From: Eublepharis macularius
Taxonomy: Eukaryota > Chordata > Lepidosauria > Squamata > Eublepharidae
Assembly: GCF_028583425.1 (NCBI RefSeq)
Contig: NC_072807.1
Coordinates: 29,703,001-29,767,000 of the forward strand
DNA length: 64,000 nucleotides
Direction: 5' to 3'
Made by a program: the position numbers and the translations under genes. Positions 49,756 to 63,013 of the stretch are shown here, in pieces (the first letter of the stretch is position 1; each line of letters begins with the position of its first letter). The notes under the pieces are model-generated. The model was given only the letters and a program-made list of their open reading frames with translations. It did not search any database and was not told the origin of the DNA.

Positions 49756-51540
49756 TTTTTTAAAAAAAAGACACTTTAATTTGAACTTGTTGCTGGGCAG
49801 GAAGATGTCCCAGTTATTAGGCCTTGTACGTTGGCGTGAGCATCCTGCTAACTTAATACCGATCGCTAACGTTGTAATTCTAAGTGAAGTTGCGCCCCTT
49901 CTAAGTCCATTCAAGTCAACAGGCCTAGAAGGGTGCAGTTCTCTTTAAGAAGGCACTGCAATTCGTATAAGGCCTGAACTACACGGCAGCAGCGTCCCTC
50001 CTTTGTCATGTTTAGGGTGCTATGTGTCATGACATCATCATGCTACAAGTTTTACCCCCCCCCCCCAAAAGAAAAAAATCCAAGATAGCTAACATGGAAG
50101 ACTTGCGTGCAAACGGGTGAAAGCAGACCTGTGTGAAGGGAGTCTTGCTGTATCTTAGGTTCTTTCCCTATTAAATTACAGTGATGTGATAAATTCTGCT
50201 TTCCCATGCAGGCAGCTGCCCCTTTATTTTAAGGAAATACCATCTCATAGGCCATTTCATGCTAGGAAAAAGCATATCTTTTTTTTTTTTTAAGTACTTT
50301 GGAAAATGGTATTACAGAACTGAAGTGAGGCAGGTGCTAACGAGACCTCCAAGCAGTGTGGTTTCCCAGTTCTTCCTAGCACTCTGCAGAAGAAAGTATT
50401 TTAAGGTGGTGACTTCTGGGTCAGAAGTTCTCATTATGAAATGGACGTCCGCAGCGCAGTTCCTGGGCCGGCGTGCACGCTTCCACCGCACCAGTCCCTC
50501 TTCAGAGCTGAATGTGCTTTGGAAGCAAAGGAGGTCTTATGGTACTCTCTCTTCTTTACTCGGTAAGTGCCTAAGAGAGGAGCCTAAAGCCATCTTTACA
50601 CAGCTTCCATTGAAGTGCGCACACTCGAAAGGGTTTCTAGAACATTGTCAGTGTTTGATCTGCTTGCTCTCGAAATCGATGCAGAACTTGTGCTTTCCAG
50701 TGTCATTGTCATTATCTTCAAAGTAATACAGGATCTAAAGTGGTGTGACTGCACCAGGGTTTGTTTACCCTGCTCGTTTACATTTGGTTCTGATTTGGTT
50801 CATCTCCATTTTTTTTTTGTCCCACGCTGTTCTTGCATGTGTTTACAGTACACACCCACGGAGGCTGGTACCAGAGTGAAAAGGGATACGTGGCTGTTTT
50901 GTTAGGTGACAGAGAAGGGGTGGAAGCTACATTTCGTCCATTCATTCAGCTGCGTAAGAGTGGTTGGTCTGGATGGTCAGACTGGTATAAAGGCTAGAGT
51001 GTCGGACCAGGAGAGGAGAGGATGAATCTCTGCTCAGCCCCAAACAGACCTTGGGCAAGTCGTCATCTCTGAGTAACAAAGATAGAATGAGAGAGGGAGA
51101 GGTCGCAATGCTGGTTTCCTCCGAGGTTCGTGGCGCCTTCAGCATCCCATTCAAAGCTTGGCCGTTGCCCTGCCCCCTTGCATCAAAGCTGTCTGGACAT
51201 TTCCTCAATTTCACTCAATTCACCCTAAACTTGCGAGCGGTTAAGATGCATGAGAAACTCTCCTTGTGACTTCCTTTTTTCGTAAGCGTAGCACCGTCTA
51301 AAAGTTCACACATTCCCTCGGGCACCTCTCTCCCCTCCCCCTCCCCCCTTCCAAAACAATGCTGCTTTATAACTCGCTGGAATTTTGACCCTGTAATCTG
51401 CTTAGCAGGGTGACCTCAGTGCAGAGATTGATTCCCTTCGTGAGGTTACCTGGGTTTGGCTTCAGCCTTCCTTGGTCCAGAATTTGCTTGCGAACAAGAC
51501 CTGGCTTAATTTGACGATGCCGATTTAACATTCAAACCCC

Positions 51541-51745
51541 ACGAACATGAAGCTGCCTTACACTGAATCAGACCCTTGGTCCGTCTTGTCGGCTAAGATT
51601 GGCAGTCACTCTCCGGGGTCTCATTCTCAGATCTTTCAGATCACCTATCACCTGATTGTTTTAACTGGAGATGCCGGGGATTGAACCTGGGGCCTTCTGT
51701 GTGCAATGCAGAGGCTCTCTCATGGAGCCACAGCCCCTCCCAATC
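51541..51745 (-). repeat. tRNA-Ala-like SINE, antisense, well preserved
   Basis: gaacatgaagctgccttaca, then tcagacccttggtccgtctt, actggagatgccggggattg, aacctggggccttctg and the head tggagccacagcccctccc. It is the best copy of this family in the window. Confidence 0.8.
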
Positions 51746-51929
51746 ATTAACTCTGCTGTGGTCTTTTTGCTTCCTCCTAAAATTTTCCAGCCTCGTTCCC
51801 CAACAGTGGTATTGCTTGAAAGCTGCTACCGCTGGTAGAATTTTACTGTTCTCCCATGTTTGACTGGAATTTAATGTGGTTTGGGTTTGATTTGCACCAC
51901 TTAAGATTTTAACTTTGAAAAGTCTGTTC

Positions 51930-52040
51930 TGTCCTTACTAGGCAGAGAAAGGTCTTTTCCAAACTACCACCTGAGAGCTTTTAACTGGAGGTGGTGGAAA
52001 TTGAACCTGGGAGTTTTGGGTTGTAGGGCACATGCCCTAC
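51930..52040 (-). repeat. tRNA-Ala-like SINE fragment, antisense
   Basis: Only the central tRNA-proximal part remains: ttttaactggaggtggtgga, then attgaacctgggag. Confidence 0.55.
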
Positions 52041-55000
52041 ATTTGCGCATATTCATGTACTGTTATCCTTCATACTTCAAGCAACAGACTGTGTGAATTA
52101 TACGCAGTAGTATAGACCACAGTCCCTGTCCCTTTTCCAAAGTAATGCTTGGATCACGTTATTAATTGCTTGCAAAGTATTGTGAAAAGCTCTTTCAAAT
52201 CATGTCTGTTGCTGAAAATATAAGTAGTGGAATACTTTGCAGAGGTGTGGGCAGAGCGGGGGGGGGGGGCTCTGACAGCTTCTGCCTCACAATTGCTAAA
52301 CCCTTTTCAGTCTCTCTCAAGCGATTGGATCACCTAGCTTGTCCTTTTCCTTTTGATAATCCTTCGGTGGCACTGTAAATTCCTAATGCCACCTCTTTGT
52401 GCCCTTTGATTGAAGCCACATCTCTTTACACTTGCCTGAACATGAAAAGCTTAGAGAAAAGCTGCAGGCTGGTATGGGTCTAGTAGCATAACTCTCACTT
52501 GGTTTGCAGTTTTGGATGCTGTAGGCACTTACATCGACTTGAGGATGGAGGGGGAAGAAAATATCAAAGGCTTGTTTGTGCATGCTTAAAACACTCAATT
52601 CTCATAGCAGTGGTCAAACTTTCTGGCAATGCTTCTGATTTGTTGGAACACTTGCAGATTTCAGAGGATTCTGGAGAAAATTTGTGTTGGACAACAGTTG
52701 GCTCTCTTGACCCTTCTTGTCACCCCAGATGATCGTGGAATAAAACGTTGACAGGGTTGGGTCTCACGGATCCCTTCTGTTGGAGGAGCATATTCCTGCA
52801 GCCAAAGGAGCCTTCCTCTGACAAAGATTAGTCAAGTGAAGACTTCTGCCCCTGGAAGAAAGTGCCTGTCCTAGAGCCGTTGATCTGCACAATGCAGCTT
52901 GGTGCCTCCTTGCAGATGCCAGCTGAAGATCTCTTGAGGGGGGTGGGCAAGCTTGCTTTCTGGGAAACGAATCCTCTGCTGTGGAATTTTTCCTTGTTGT
53001 ATCACTGATAAGCTTCCAAGGAATCCCTGGAACCATTCTGGCTTACACTGCTACCATGATAACATTCTTCTATGTGCCCGATAAATTTCATTTTAAATTT
53101 CTAGACCTACAAGTTAACATGAGGGTTGCCACTGTGACATCCTTCAGTCCTTCGCTTGTATGTCCAAATGTTACAAAATGCTGATGTCGAAGATATTTGG
53201 TAAGGAACTTAAGGTGAAATTCATGCAGGAGTTGAAGAGGCTCTGGCACATGTGTCAATCACATAGAAGATCCCAGCTTAAAACTCTTGTGCATTCCATA
53301 GAAGAATCTCAGGAACATGTTTGGGAAAAACCTTTCTCTGCCCAAAAGCCTGCGCTACTCAGAGTAGGCAGTCCTGAGCAAAACAGACCATTGAAGTGGA
53401 CTGTGACTCATGTAAGCTCACATTGAAAGAACCGTTGTTAGGCTTTAAGATGTTACTGGACTTCTGTTTTATTTGGCTACATCCTTTGCAGAGACCTGTT
53501 CTCTCACCTGTATAAGGCAGCAGTTTCATAGGTTCATAGAAGAAATTGTCTAATACTCTCCTTTGTCCTTGAATGTTTCATCCATAGCAGATAACGCTAG
53601 CCCAGCTGGAGGCTATTAATCCTTGCCTGGGTTAACTTTTTTGAGGTCTCCTGGAACATTTAGTTCCAACAACACTGCTGTTCCAACTCAGACAGCCTTT
53701 TGGAGAGACAGGGCAAAGGGGATAGGAGATACGAGACTGAAGATGGGGGAAGAGATGGGGCCGAGGGTGCAATGCCGTAGATACATAAACCAACCGTGAT
53801 GTTCAGATAAGAGGCAGAATGTTCAAGGTAACTTCCTTGATGCTATGAAATCTGTACTTTGGCCAAGATGATTGAATGACAGAACATCCCGTCTGTGCTG
53901 TTCTCTGAAGTGATACGGTAAAACGGCGAGGGAAGCTTTGTGTTTGTTTATGAGCTGCTTGAATCTTCAGGTCAAATTGTTAGTGCCGGTCCAAGCTTGT
54001 CAGCTACATCACGCTGGCTTCCTCCCAGGGATATGCTCACCCTTCAGAAGAATATGAAAAACTCTCCTGTGGTCCTGTGGCATTTTTCAGATTTTCATGG
54101 GGGTCATGTTGTGTTTTGAGCTGGGAGTTGTGAAGGAAGGAACAGGATAGCGAGCCGGCAATCCATAACCAGTGTGACTCGTTATCTCTGCTTTTCTCCC
54201 TCTCTTCTCTTTCCTTACACAGAATTGCTTGGAAAAACAACAAATACCAAATGCAGACTTTATTCTGGGCCTTCCAACCTTGCGCATTCCAGATTTTATG
54301 CCCCAAAGCACTATTTTTCCCTCACAAACAAGCTGACCTTTTGTGTGATTTCTTTTTAAAAGAAATGACTACATGGGGCAACTGCAAATATTTTAACCTA
54401 TCGTGTCTCAGATCACCCTCTTCAAGATGTTGAAAAGTTTACATGGTTAGGAAAGTATTATGATGCAAAACTATCAGTATGCCTCATTGTGCATTGGCAA
54501 AGAAAGACAGGTCTCTACCACCAAGCAACTTAGAAACCTGGATATCTTTTAACAGGTTGGTCTTCAAGCTGATTTCTGAGGTGAGGGAGGTCTTAATTGC
54601 AAGATCAGTAATGGCAGGTGAATGTCCCTGAATTACAACTTACATCCCATAGCCAGATGGTTAAGCTCTGCATTAATGCCCACCCTCTCCAAACTAGAAA
54701 GGTATGTGGTTGGGGGTCGTATTTGCCTTTCCAACCTTCCTTAAAAGGCAGCATGCATGGGGTTAGCCTATTATAACCTTCCAACAACCCAAAGAGGTAG
54801 GCCAACCTGGCTTGACCAAAGCTGTCTGGTAAAGTTCACTAAGGCCTGGCCTATGCATACAGCAGAGCTCTGAGGCATTAGAATGGATTACTATTGTTCT
54901 CTTTTTTAAAAGCTTTCTCCAAATAAAAGACACAAGGCCTAGTTCTTGGTATACTTGGGCTTCTTTTCCCTTTATAGGGAATTATTAATGTAGGGGGACC

Positions 55001-55280
55001 TCAAAAATACCCTGCAGGCTGAAATGGTACAGCCCATTCTACCACCTCAGTACTCTGCCATCTCATGACCTCAGGGGTGTAGGAGGACGAGGGGATAGAT
55101 AAAAAGGATTGTCTCACCTCAGACTGGGAGGGGGGGATGTCCTTTGTTTAAGAATTCCCTTTAAAAAAATTAGCACAAGTAAAGTTCTCTGTACTGTGCT
55201 AGTTTGCATAATTATTTGCTTTAAAAATATGCAGAACATTGAAGGCTGGAAGCTGCCCCCTGTTGCTACCTCCTTCGCCA

Positions 55281-55299
55281 GTGTGTGTGTGTGTGTGTG
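55281..55299. repeat. (GT)n microsatellite
   Basis: About nine GT units. Confidence 0.75.
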
Positions 55300-56605
55300 A
55301 ACCAACATTCAATAAGGGTGGCGAGCATTTCCTCCTGCTTTTATGTTTCCTTTGCAACCACAAGGTATTCAGGTAGGAAGCAGCGGTGTTGGAGGCCCTT
55401 AAACGGAAGCAAAGGAAGCTGGTGGCAAAGTTGCAGAGAGAAGAAATGCAGCAAGATTAGTAGAAGTAGGGTGAGGAAGAGTTTTTTTGGAGTATTTGTA
55501 TCAGCAAAATAATCTCTTTTACAAAGGATCAGAAGCCAGGCTAAGCCTAGGAGCATACCAGTCTGTGCTGCTACTGCCAGCCGGCGAAGCTTGGACAGCG
55601 AGGGGCTAAGAGGTTGGACCCGGTTTTATATTTATTGATTGTTTTTGAGCATTTTAAAGCCCACGTTTCTCTTGAGAGGCACCCGAAGTAGTATACCAAA
55701 AAAAAAAATACAAATTACAAAAAAAAAAAAAATTAAAAACCAAACCAGATCTAGGCAGGTCCCAGTCTGGCAAGCAGATGTTAAAAATAGCTAGGCTGTG
55801 AGCCACTCTATCGATATCTTCTGCCAGCAGGTAAAGACCCTTTTGTTTCATTTGGTGTTCCCTCGTTGACCCGGCTTCCTATGTTTTTAATTATCAATAA
55901 ATATATTGTTTATAAGGTTTTTTTTTTACTGTTCAGGAAAGAGGAATAAAAATGTTTCAAGTAAATTTAAAAAGCAATAAGAGCAAAAGGCCAGGAATCC
56001 CTTGGCTCTTGCCGTTTGGCTTATGTTCAGGAGCTACTTCCTCTGGTCCCACCTAGTTTAAATACCTACTGGAAAAGGAGGGGGGAAGTCAGCCTACATG
56101 GATCTAACAAGCCAGCAAGACCTTCAGTTTCCTGGCGTACATTATATGATATATGGCCCTTTCTCAGCTTAGCCTACCTCACAGGGGTGTGTGTGTGAAT
56201 AAAATAGAGGTATTGAGGATGAGCCCCACTTGACCAGGAATCTCAACAGGTGGCCTTAGTCCTATTCCCCTCTCAGCCTACCTCACAGAGTTGTAAGGAT
56301 AAAATGGGGCAGAAGAACCATGTATGCTGCAGACTCCTGTCCTGTTTGGAAGAAAAGTGGAATAAAAGAGTGGGCTTAAGAGTATTTCCTTTAATGTAAG
56401 GTCTCCCAGTCATTCCACCCACTCCTGGCATGGAAGGGTATAAGAGCTTCTGGAACAGTCTGGATTTTGCTTTAGCAGTCTGGCTGTTTCTCCACAGCTC
56501 CCTGTGTCTCTGCACTGATTGACTTAGCCTCTTGAAGTCCTTTTGAGGGAAAACATGAGGTAAATTTTTTTCTGAATAAATGGAATTCTCTGGTCTGAAG
56601 CTCTC

Positions 56606-56651
56606 CCTACAAACTGTTCCTCACAGGTTCCTACAAACTGTTCCTCATAGT
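56606..56651. repeat. Short tandem duplication (about 23 bp x 2)
   Basis: cctacaaactgttcctcaca is followed directly by cctacaaactgttcctcata. Confidence 0.8.
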
Positions 56652-56734
56652 AATCTTCAGTATGATAATTTTACATATGACACAAGTCAGACCAGTGGTC
56701 AATCATAATCTCACACACACATACTTTTAAATTT

Positions 56735-56860
56735 ATTTTCCTCCCTTTCCTCGCAACAATCCTGTGAGGTAGGTTAGGGAGAAAGGTACAAAGTCACCTA
56801 GCACAAATCATGCCAGAGTAGGAACTCGGGTCACCCCATCTTTACTCCCAACACCAAGTG
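56735..56860 (-). repeat. MIR/CORE-like SINE, antisense, partial
   Basis: cctcgcaacaatcctgtgag, then gtaggttagggagaaag and catgccagagtaggaactcg. The tRNA head is eroded. Confidence 0.55.
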
Positions 56861-58350
56861 ACGTCCACCATGGTGCCTGCCAGTGCCTTTCCCAGAAGTC
56901 ACATCCTTCTTCCCCAAAATAAAGAGCTAGTGCTGGCTTTCCTTTGCCCTCTCTGATAACAGGAGATGCTTCAGAAAAGTCTGCATGGAGCACTTATTCA
57001 AAAGCAGCAGCCTCTATGGTCAAAGGATGTTTGTTTTCAAACCTCCAAACAGTTTGTGATAGTCCCCAGCAACATCCATGGCAGCCATTTTGTAGTCAGG
57101 TGTGCCAGATCCCTACTGTGGCAGCCATTTTCTCAAAATCCAAACATGCATGGAGGCTCAACAAGGTTGGGTAGCTTTGCTTTAACCATTACGCACACTG
57201 GTCTAACAGCCTTCTCTGCTCTGACTGACAGCGGCTGTCCAGCATCTTAGGCAGATAAAGATACTTCCCATCACCTGCTACCTGAGTCCCTTTAGGCGGC
57301 CATGCCAGAGACAGCATGCCAAGCAAGTGCTCTGCTTACTGCTGTGTGTTGCCTATTCAACTCCCTTCCTGATTTCACTTCTAGGGTAAGGAGTGCTTAT
57401 TTTGTAAAGTGGAATGTTTCTAGAACTGTGCTTGAATTATGTCTATACCGCTTTGTTCATCTTCCTGAGGTGGAAGCACAAAGTTGTCTGAGATTGTTCT
57501 CTGCCCCCCTCAAAAGGCTGATCAGAGACTTGAATGCAACTGGATTTTCTTTACCTGAATTGCACTGGTTGATAAAAGGATTAGTATAATACTTTCTGCT
57601 CTGTGTATGTGTGTGAGAGAGAGAGAAAGAGAGAGAAGTTGCCTCCGACCTATGGCGACCCTATGAATAAAAGCCCTCCAAAATGTATACATAACTGGAA
57701 ACAAGCTAAAACGAGCAGTAACAACAGTACATCGGAGAGCAGCTTAAATATATGGAGAAACAGGTATGTATAGAAACCAAAGTTATAAAATATGAGAGCA
57801 CAATATAGGAAACATGGCTTTAAAAATGGCAACAAACCCCTTAAATCAGAAGGTTGAATGGGTAACATAGCTCAGACAAGCTACCAGTATCTGACCTTTA
57901 AAAAAAGGAAATCTTATATATTTAAAAGCAACCAGTTACCTGGGCAAACAATTCTGCTTTCTCTTGATATAACTGCTCTAAAGATTGAGCACAAAGCAAA
58001 TGGCGCACACAGCCACTGCATATGACAAAGAGAGCTTGGACTCTCAAATGCTCATACCCAGGAAATCTAGTAGGTCTTTAAGGTGCTACTTAACCTAAAT
58101 CTTGTTCTTCTACTACAGACCAACACGGCTACCCACCTGAAACTATGTGCAAATGCCAAGTAACACATATTACAGTGGCACTTAGGGTTTTCAGGTGTCC
58201 AGTTTTGGACTGGGCAGCCCAGTATTTTCCCTCTGTCCCGTGAAAAGACTCAAGAAATACTGGGCATATAAATGTTCAGTATTCTCTAATTATGTAAGCC
58301 TGCAAGAGGGAGCTTTACCACTATTAAGTACTTTAAGGCTGCAAGACTAT

Positions 58351-58393
58351 CAGTGCAATGCTAAGCAGAGTTACTCTTCTTAGGCTTGCACTG
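58351..58393. repeat. Palindromic element, internally deleted copy
   Basis: CAGTGCAATGCTAAGCAG joins directly to cttaggcttgcactg. The middle of the palindrome is lost. Confidence 0.65.
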
Positions 58394-58443
58394 TATGTAC
58401 TTTTACCCACACGGTGTTTTTCTTTGTGTATGTGTGTGTTGAT

Positions 58444-58703
58444 CAGGGCTTTTTTTCAGCTGGAACGCGGGGAAATGGAGTTTCAGAACCTCTTGAAAAT
58501 GGTCACATGGCTGGTGGCCCCGCCCCCTGATCTCCAGACAGAGGGGAGTTTAGATTGCCCTTTGCGCCACTCAGCGGCGCGGAGGGAAATCTATACCCGC
58601 CTCTGTCTGGAGATCAGAGGGCGGGGCCACCAGCCATGTGACCGTTTTCTCCGTGGGCAACCCACTGAGTTCCACCACCTCTTTTCCCAGAAAAAAAGCC
58701 CTG
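58444..58703. mobile_element. hAT-type MITE, family B (short version)
   Basis: CAGGGCTTTTTTTC termini with a perfect 8-bp target duplication GTGTTGAT (58436-58443 and 58704-58711). The central hairpin is kept. The segment after it is deleted relative to the 311-bp copy at 1677. Confidence 0.9.
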
Positions 58704-59526
58704 GTGTTGATCAACAAATTTTGAGTGTGTCCAGTATTTTGTTGAAAAATAGTGGTGCACAACTGCAAAAAAAAAAAACAAGCTACTGCTGTGACATAGG
58801 TGTTCATTTCTCTTCTTAATTTATATCAGTTCCCTCATTTCTATGCAAGGATTTAATGTGAATTACCCTTCAGCATTCGGTGGTGTGAATTCTTCATTTT
58901 TTCGTGGAAATCAAACCCAATGTTTCCTTGAAAACACAATTGAACTTGGGGTATCTGCATAATTAAAGCTGATATCATGACATTGCATAAGGCTCGAAGC
59001 TGCAGCCTAAACACTTCATTGAATTCTCACATGGTGTCCTTTTTGGGGGGGTGGGATAGCTAGTCATTTTAAGCACATAACCTGGATCAACCCCCCTTTC
59101 CTCCCTTTCTTTATTCTGTAACCAGGCCACAGATGACTAGGCATTACCGGGAGAATGTAGAATGTTAATTGCACAGCAATTTTGGGCAGCCTGTACTTTC
59201 CAGGGGCTTAATTTAATTGTTGCAAGCTATACTTTAAAGCCGCATGAGGCATAAGGCAATTTCAGGCTGGAGATTATGCCTCTATGGAAATGGCATTAGG
59301 ATTTTTCCCCCTTCAGTCTAGACATGTATAAAGCCTGTATGGAAATCTTACAAAGTATGCTTTAGGAGTTTAGATTTATGAGTAGCTGGGGACTTGCTGT
59401 ATAAAGTATCCGAGCACGTAGCTCTTTCTTCTCTGTAGGCAAGAGAACAAGGTATCCCTTGCAAAGAAATCCTTGAAGATGGGAAAGGAACATTTAGCAG
59501 TACATGGTGTGTGTGTGTGGGGGGGA

Positions 59527-59705
59527 ATATTCCTGGAATTACAACTTATCTCCAGATGACAGAGATTAGTTTCCCTGGAGAAAAGCCTGCTTTGGAGGGA
59601 GGATAGTACAGCGTTATACCACGCTGAGGTCCCTCCCCACCTCAAACCCCAGGCTCCACCCTCCCAAATCTCCAGGAATTTCCTAATCTGGAGTTGGTAA
59701 CCCTA
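59527..59705 (+). mobile_element. Family A MITE, 5'-truncated
   Basis: The interior and right end (ggagttggtaaccctA) are present. The left terminus has been replaced by a short GT/G run at 59507-59526. Confidence 0.8.
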
Positions 59706-60403
59706 CACGGCAGCAAGTTGCGCTTGCAGACTTTTTGTGCAAATGTTGTGGCAGTTATACGCTTCCTCTTGAGCTGTTACAAGTCAGCTTGGTGTCAGCC
59801 CAGATGTAAAAAGGTCTTTTTTTTCTAAATCACAAGAGAAGCAAGATTGTTTAAAATGGTGCAGATAGGGTTTTATTTGCTCCTATCTGATCTAACAATA
59901 GAACATTCCGTGCAGAAGAGAGAGTACAGAACTCCCAGTGTAGCGCATACACATGCACACAAAAACTCTTTCTACTGTGCGTCTATGAGCAGCTTTTTTG
60001 GCTTGGATTTAAAGTGGTGTTTCGCAGACTACAAGCCAGGATAGCTTTCTCTTCAAAATGGAACCTCAGACTGTACGTGTATTCCAACAGCTGTTCTTCC
60101 ACAGATGTTTGAGCTTGTCACTGGGGTAGATTATCCTTGAGGCACCTTTACTCAGATGCAACTCGGTCCTAAAAACTGGATGCATACCAAAACATTTAAT
60201 TGCAGATGTTTCTCAAAGCATTGACTTGGAACCGAAATGTACAATCAGGAAGGATAGTGGTAGGGCTCTTGCTATAATTTCAGAACAGGGACAGCAACTG
60301 CATGAATGCTCCTCCAGTGCTGAAAAACAAACCCTTCTGCTTGTACAAAGCTCTTGTGGCAGAGTAGTAGGTTCTAGACTAACTTCCTCCCTCATATGCT
60401 AAA

Positions 60404-60714
60404 CTAGCAACAGAGCCCGTTGTGAGCAGAAATACAATGGGGTCTAGCAGCGGTGAGCCTCCCCGCGGTGCAGCCTTCCCACTGCCTCCATGGCCGCAGG
60501 GTTGCACTGTGCCTTCGCGCTGCCTCCGTGGCCCCTCAGAGGCCTGCCCAGTGTGGACCTCCCAAGGCCCCGCAGCAGCCCCACTGGGTCACACGCATTG
60601 CACCGATGACTCATTTTTATCCTGGTGCAGGCGCACCCACAGGCCCTTCAGTGCACCTGTGCCGGGATAAAAAGTGAGTCGTCTCCAATACGGCTTGGCT
60701 TTTATATAGTAGGA
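60404..60714 (-). mobile_element. Non-autonomous Helitron
   Basis: On the minus strand it begins TCCTACTATATAAAAGCC and ends CTAG, preceded by a short hairpin CAAC-GGGCTCT-GTTG. It lies between host A and T, as Helitron insertions do, and has no target duplication or inverted termini. The interior is unusually CpG-rich and carries a GC-rich insert without any Rep/helicase coding. Confidence 0.75.
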
Positions 60715-60984
60715 TTTTGCATATACAGGGAAATTTAATTTTTTTTAATGGGAAATATTCAAGCATATGACTTCAGCTCTACCTGCTGACTGAATAGTCA
60801 TAGTCCAAGAAGAATGGCACCATATACTTTTCCTCCTCCGCTCTGAACGGCCGAAGCTGAAATTTAAAAATAGTGGATAAAAGTTAACTATTTAATGCTA
60901 CTTGTGTACATTTTGAGAAAGGCCTGGAAGCTAGTTGGGAGCCAGGACAGGTAGAACAAGACTTCAGTGATCTGGTCCTTATGA

Positions 60985-61165
60985 CCCACTCCAGTCAGCT
61001 TTCTTTGGTCCATCAAGATCAGTATTGTCTACTCAGACTGGCAGCTGCTCTCAGGTCTTTCCCATTACCTACCACCGGATCATTTTAACTGGAGATGCCG
61101 GGAATTGAATCTTGGACTTTGTGCATGCAAAGTAGGTTCTCTAGCCCTGTGCCACCACCCCTCTC
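60985..61165 (-). repeat. tRNA-Ala-like SINE, antisense
   Basis: ggtccatcaagatcagtatt, then gtctactcagactggcagct, actggagatgccgggaattg and gcatgcaaagtagg. Confidence 0.75.
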
Positions 61166-61194
61166 TGTTGACATGCTTACCACAATATATATTT

Positions 61195-61460
61195 GAATAT
61201 ATGAAACTGCCTTGTGCAGCATCAAATCATTATTCCGTTCAGCTTAGCATTGTTTGTTCTTACTGGCAGAGGTCTTCCAGTGTCTGGGGTGGAAAAAGGT
61301 CATTCCTGACACTCAACCTCCTTTTAACCGGGATTGGACTTGGCACCATCTGCTTGCAAATCACATGCTCCACTACTTGGCTCAAACAACTGTTTGCCAC
61401 ACATCAGACTCCAGCTTCCAGATCACGCCACTGACCTCGGCCCCCCTAAGCTGGAGCACA
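61195..61460 (-). repeat. tRNA-Ala-like SINE, antisense, decayed, tandem to the previous copy
   Basis: aatatatgaaactgccttgt, then cattgtttgttcttactggc and a degraded tail with caccatctgcttgcaaatca. Confidence 0.5.
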
Positions 61461-62146
61461 CCTCGTCCATATTTATAGCTGCCAGGTGTGGCCATGACAC
61501 TGTTATAGAAAAATTCCTTCAGTGCTTGCAGTGTTGAAAAATCCCAGCTTCTACTAGCATGTTTTTGATTTTGATAAATAGCAAATGGAGAAACAACCTC
61601 TTAGTTTGTAAACACTGCAGGAGTATTGTGTTGAATGCCCCCAAGTCCTCATAGCACCTGTTAAAAGGAACCCATAATTGGGCTTTAGCAGAGTAGTATC
61701 AATTGCAGAGAAAACGAGATGGGTGGTTGGAGCTTGCTGGCTGGTATGAGTGTGAGAGAGAAAATAACAAACTTGCATTTGGTTTATGTTTAGAAAAGAA
61801 ATAAGAGTGCTTTATTATAGGAACTTCATACTCTGATGGAGAAGTGAAGGAATAGATTCCTGTCTACCTATCTAGTCTAAGGAGGGACACAGATGGCAGG
61901 ACAAGTCCTGCATCCATGGTGCAAGATGGAGAAAAGGTAAAGATGTGTGACAAAGCCAGGAAGAGAAGGATGTCACGAGGAAAAAATCCTGAGATTAGCA
62001 ATCTACACATCAAAGGATCGTTCAGACCAGTAAACAGTGAATAGATGCCCTGACCTCTCTATCTTTCTGACTCTTTGGTTTGTTCCCCTCTGAAACCTGA
62101 GGAAAGGGAGAGAATTAAGTTCTCCTAGCAGTTTGTGCTTTAAAAT

Positions 62147-62215
62147 GGAAGCAACAATTTAATCTCTTTGCTATTTTAGTAAGCACCAATTTAATCTCTT
62201 TGCTATCTTAGTAAA
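62147..62215. repeat. Short tandem duplication (about 33 bp x 2)
   Basis: caatttaatctctttgctat followed by tttagtaagcac, then the same block again ending cttagtaaaa. Only one or two differences separate the units. Confidence 0.8.
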
Positions 62216-63013
62216 ACTTGAGATTCTTCCTCAGCCCTTACAGGTATTAACTAAGTTCAGCAGAACCAAGGAGTCTGTCGATTACTCCATTGTGAATCAC
62301 CTCTGTACTCCCTTGGTCACATTTGAATTTTTTATCATTATGTTTCGCCCAGTACTTCCCAGATTTCATAACCTTTTGATACTGCTATTTATATTTTTTT
62401 CTTCCTAACCTGGTATCTACTAGTGAGGACCCACTAGAAACATCTGATAAAGTCAGCTATATCCCACAAAAAATTGTCAGAGTAGAATCTTGTTAGTTGT
62501 TTAAGGTGCCACAAGACACCTTCTTATTACTGTTGCTGTTTCTAATCACAGCTACCTCTCTAGAATGAGAGTTTGCTTAGTTTCCTTTGCCTTGGGTTTT
62601 CTAAGGCTACGTTTATGTAACCCTCAGAAGGCTTGAATGAAAATAACGAAGTATACGTAATAATCTTACCAAACACAAAGGATGTGCCAGACAAAGCAGT
62701 GTGTGAGTCCTTTCAAAACAGACCGACGGTTTTAAAAGGGATGCTACTCCGTGAATAAATCCACTGAGAGTCCTTTTCTGACCTTCCTTCTAAATACCCA
62801 GCTGATTTCACAGGTTGAGAGAAGAGTAATATTCCCTCTAAAGCCATTTTGAACATAAATGCCTTCTGGCTTCTCAATAATGAGACTAAAGGGAAATGAT
62901 ATAGGTGAACAGTTGCCAGTTATCCAGGTGCAAACCATGTGCATATTTCTGGCAGTACATGAAAACAAATGCACAGGGTACTCCTGTTGTGAAACCTCAT
63001 AAGTGGTACTTCC

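Noticed and set aside
50259..50726. 155-codon + ORF downstream of LEO1
   Set aside because: It begins in a poly-T tract (FFFF) and shows no similarity to any family I recognise.
51660..51745. tRNA-like segment (and similar at 41648, 41758, 61085)
   Set aside because: They contain A-box and B-box-like pieces but do not fold as full tRNAs and continue into SINE bodies. They are SINE heads, not tRNA genes.
56606..56651. Possible CRISPR-like or regulatory direct repeats
   Set aside because: There are only two adjacent units with no spacers, in a vertebrate genome. It is a simple tandem duplication.
60422..60677. Pro-rich ORFs near 60.4-60.7 kb
   Set aside because: They lie wholly inside the Helitron and reflect its GC-rich composition.
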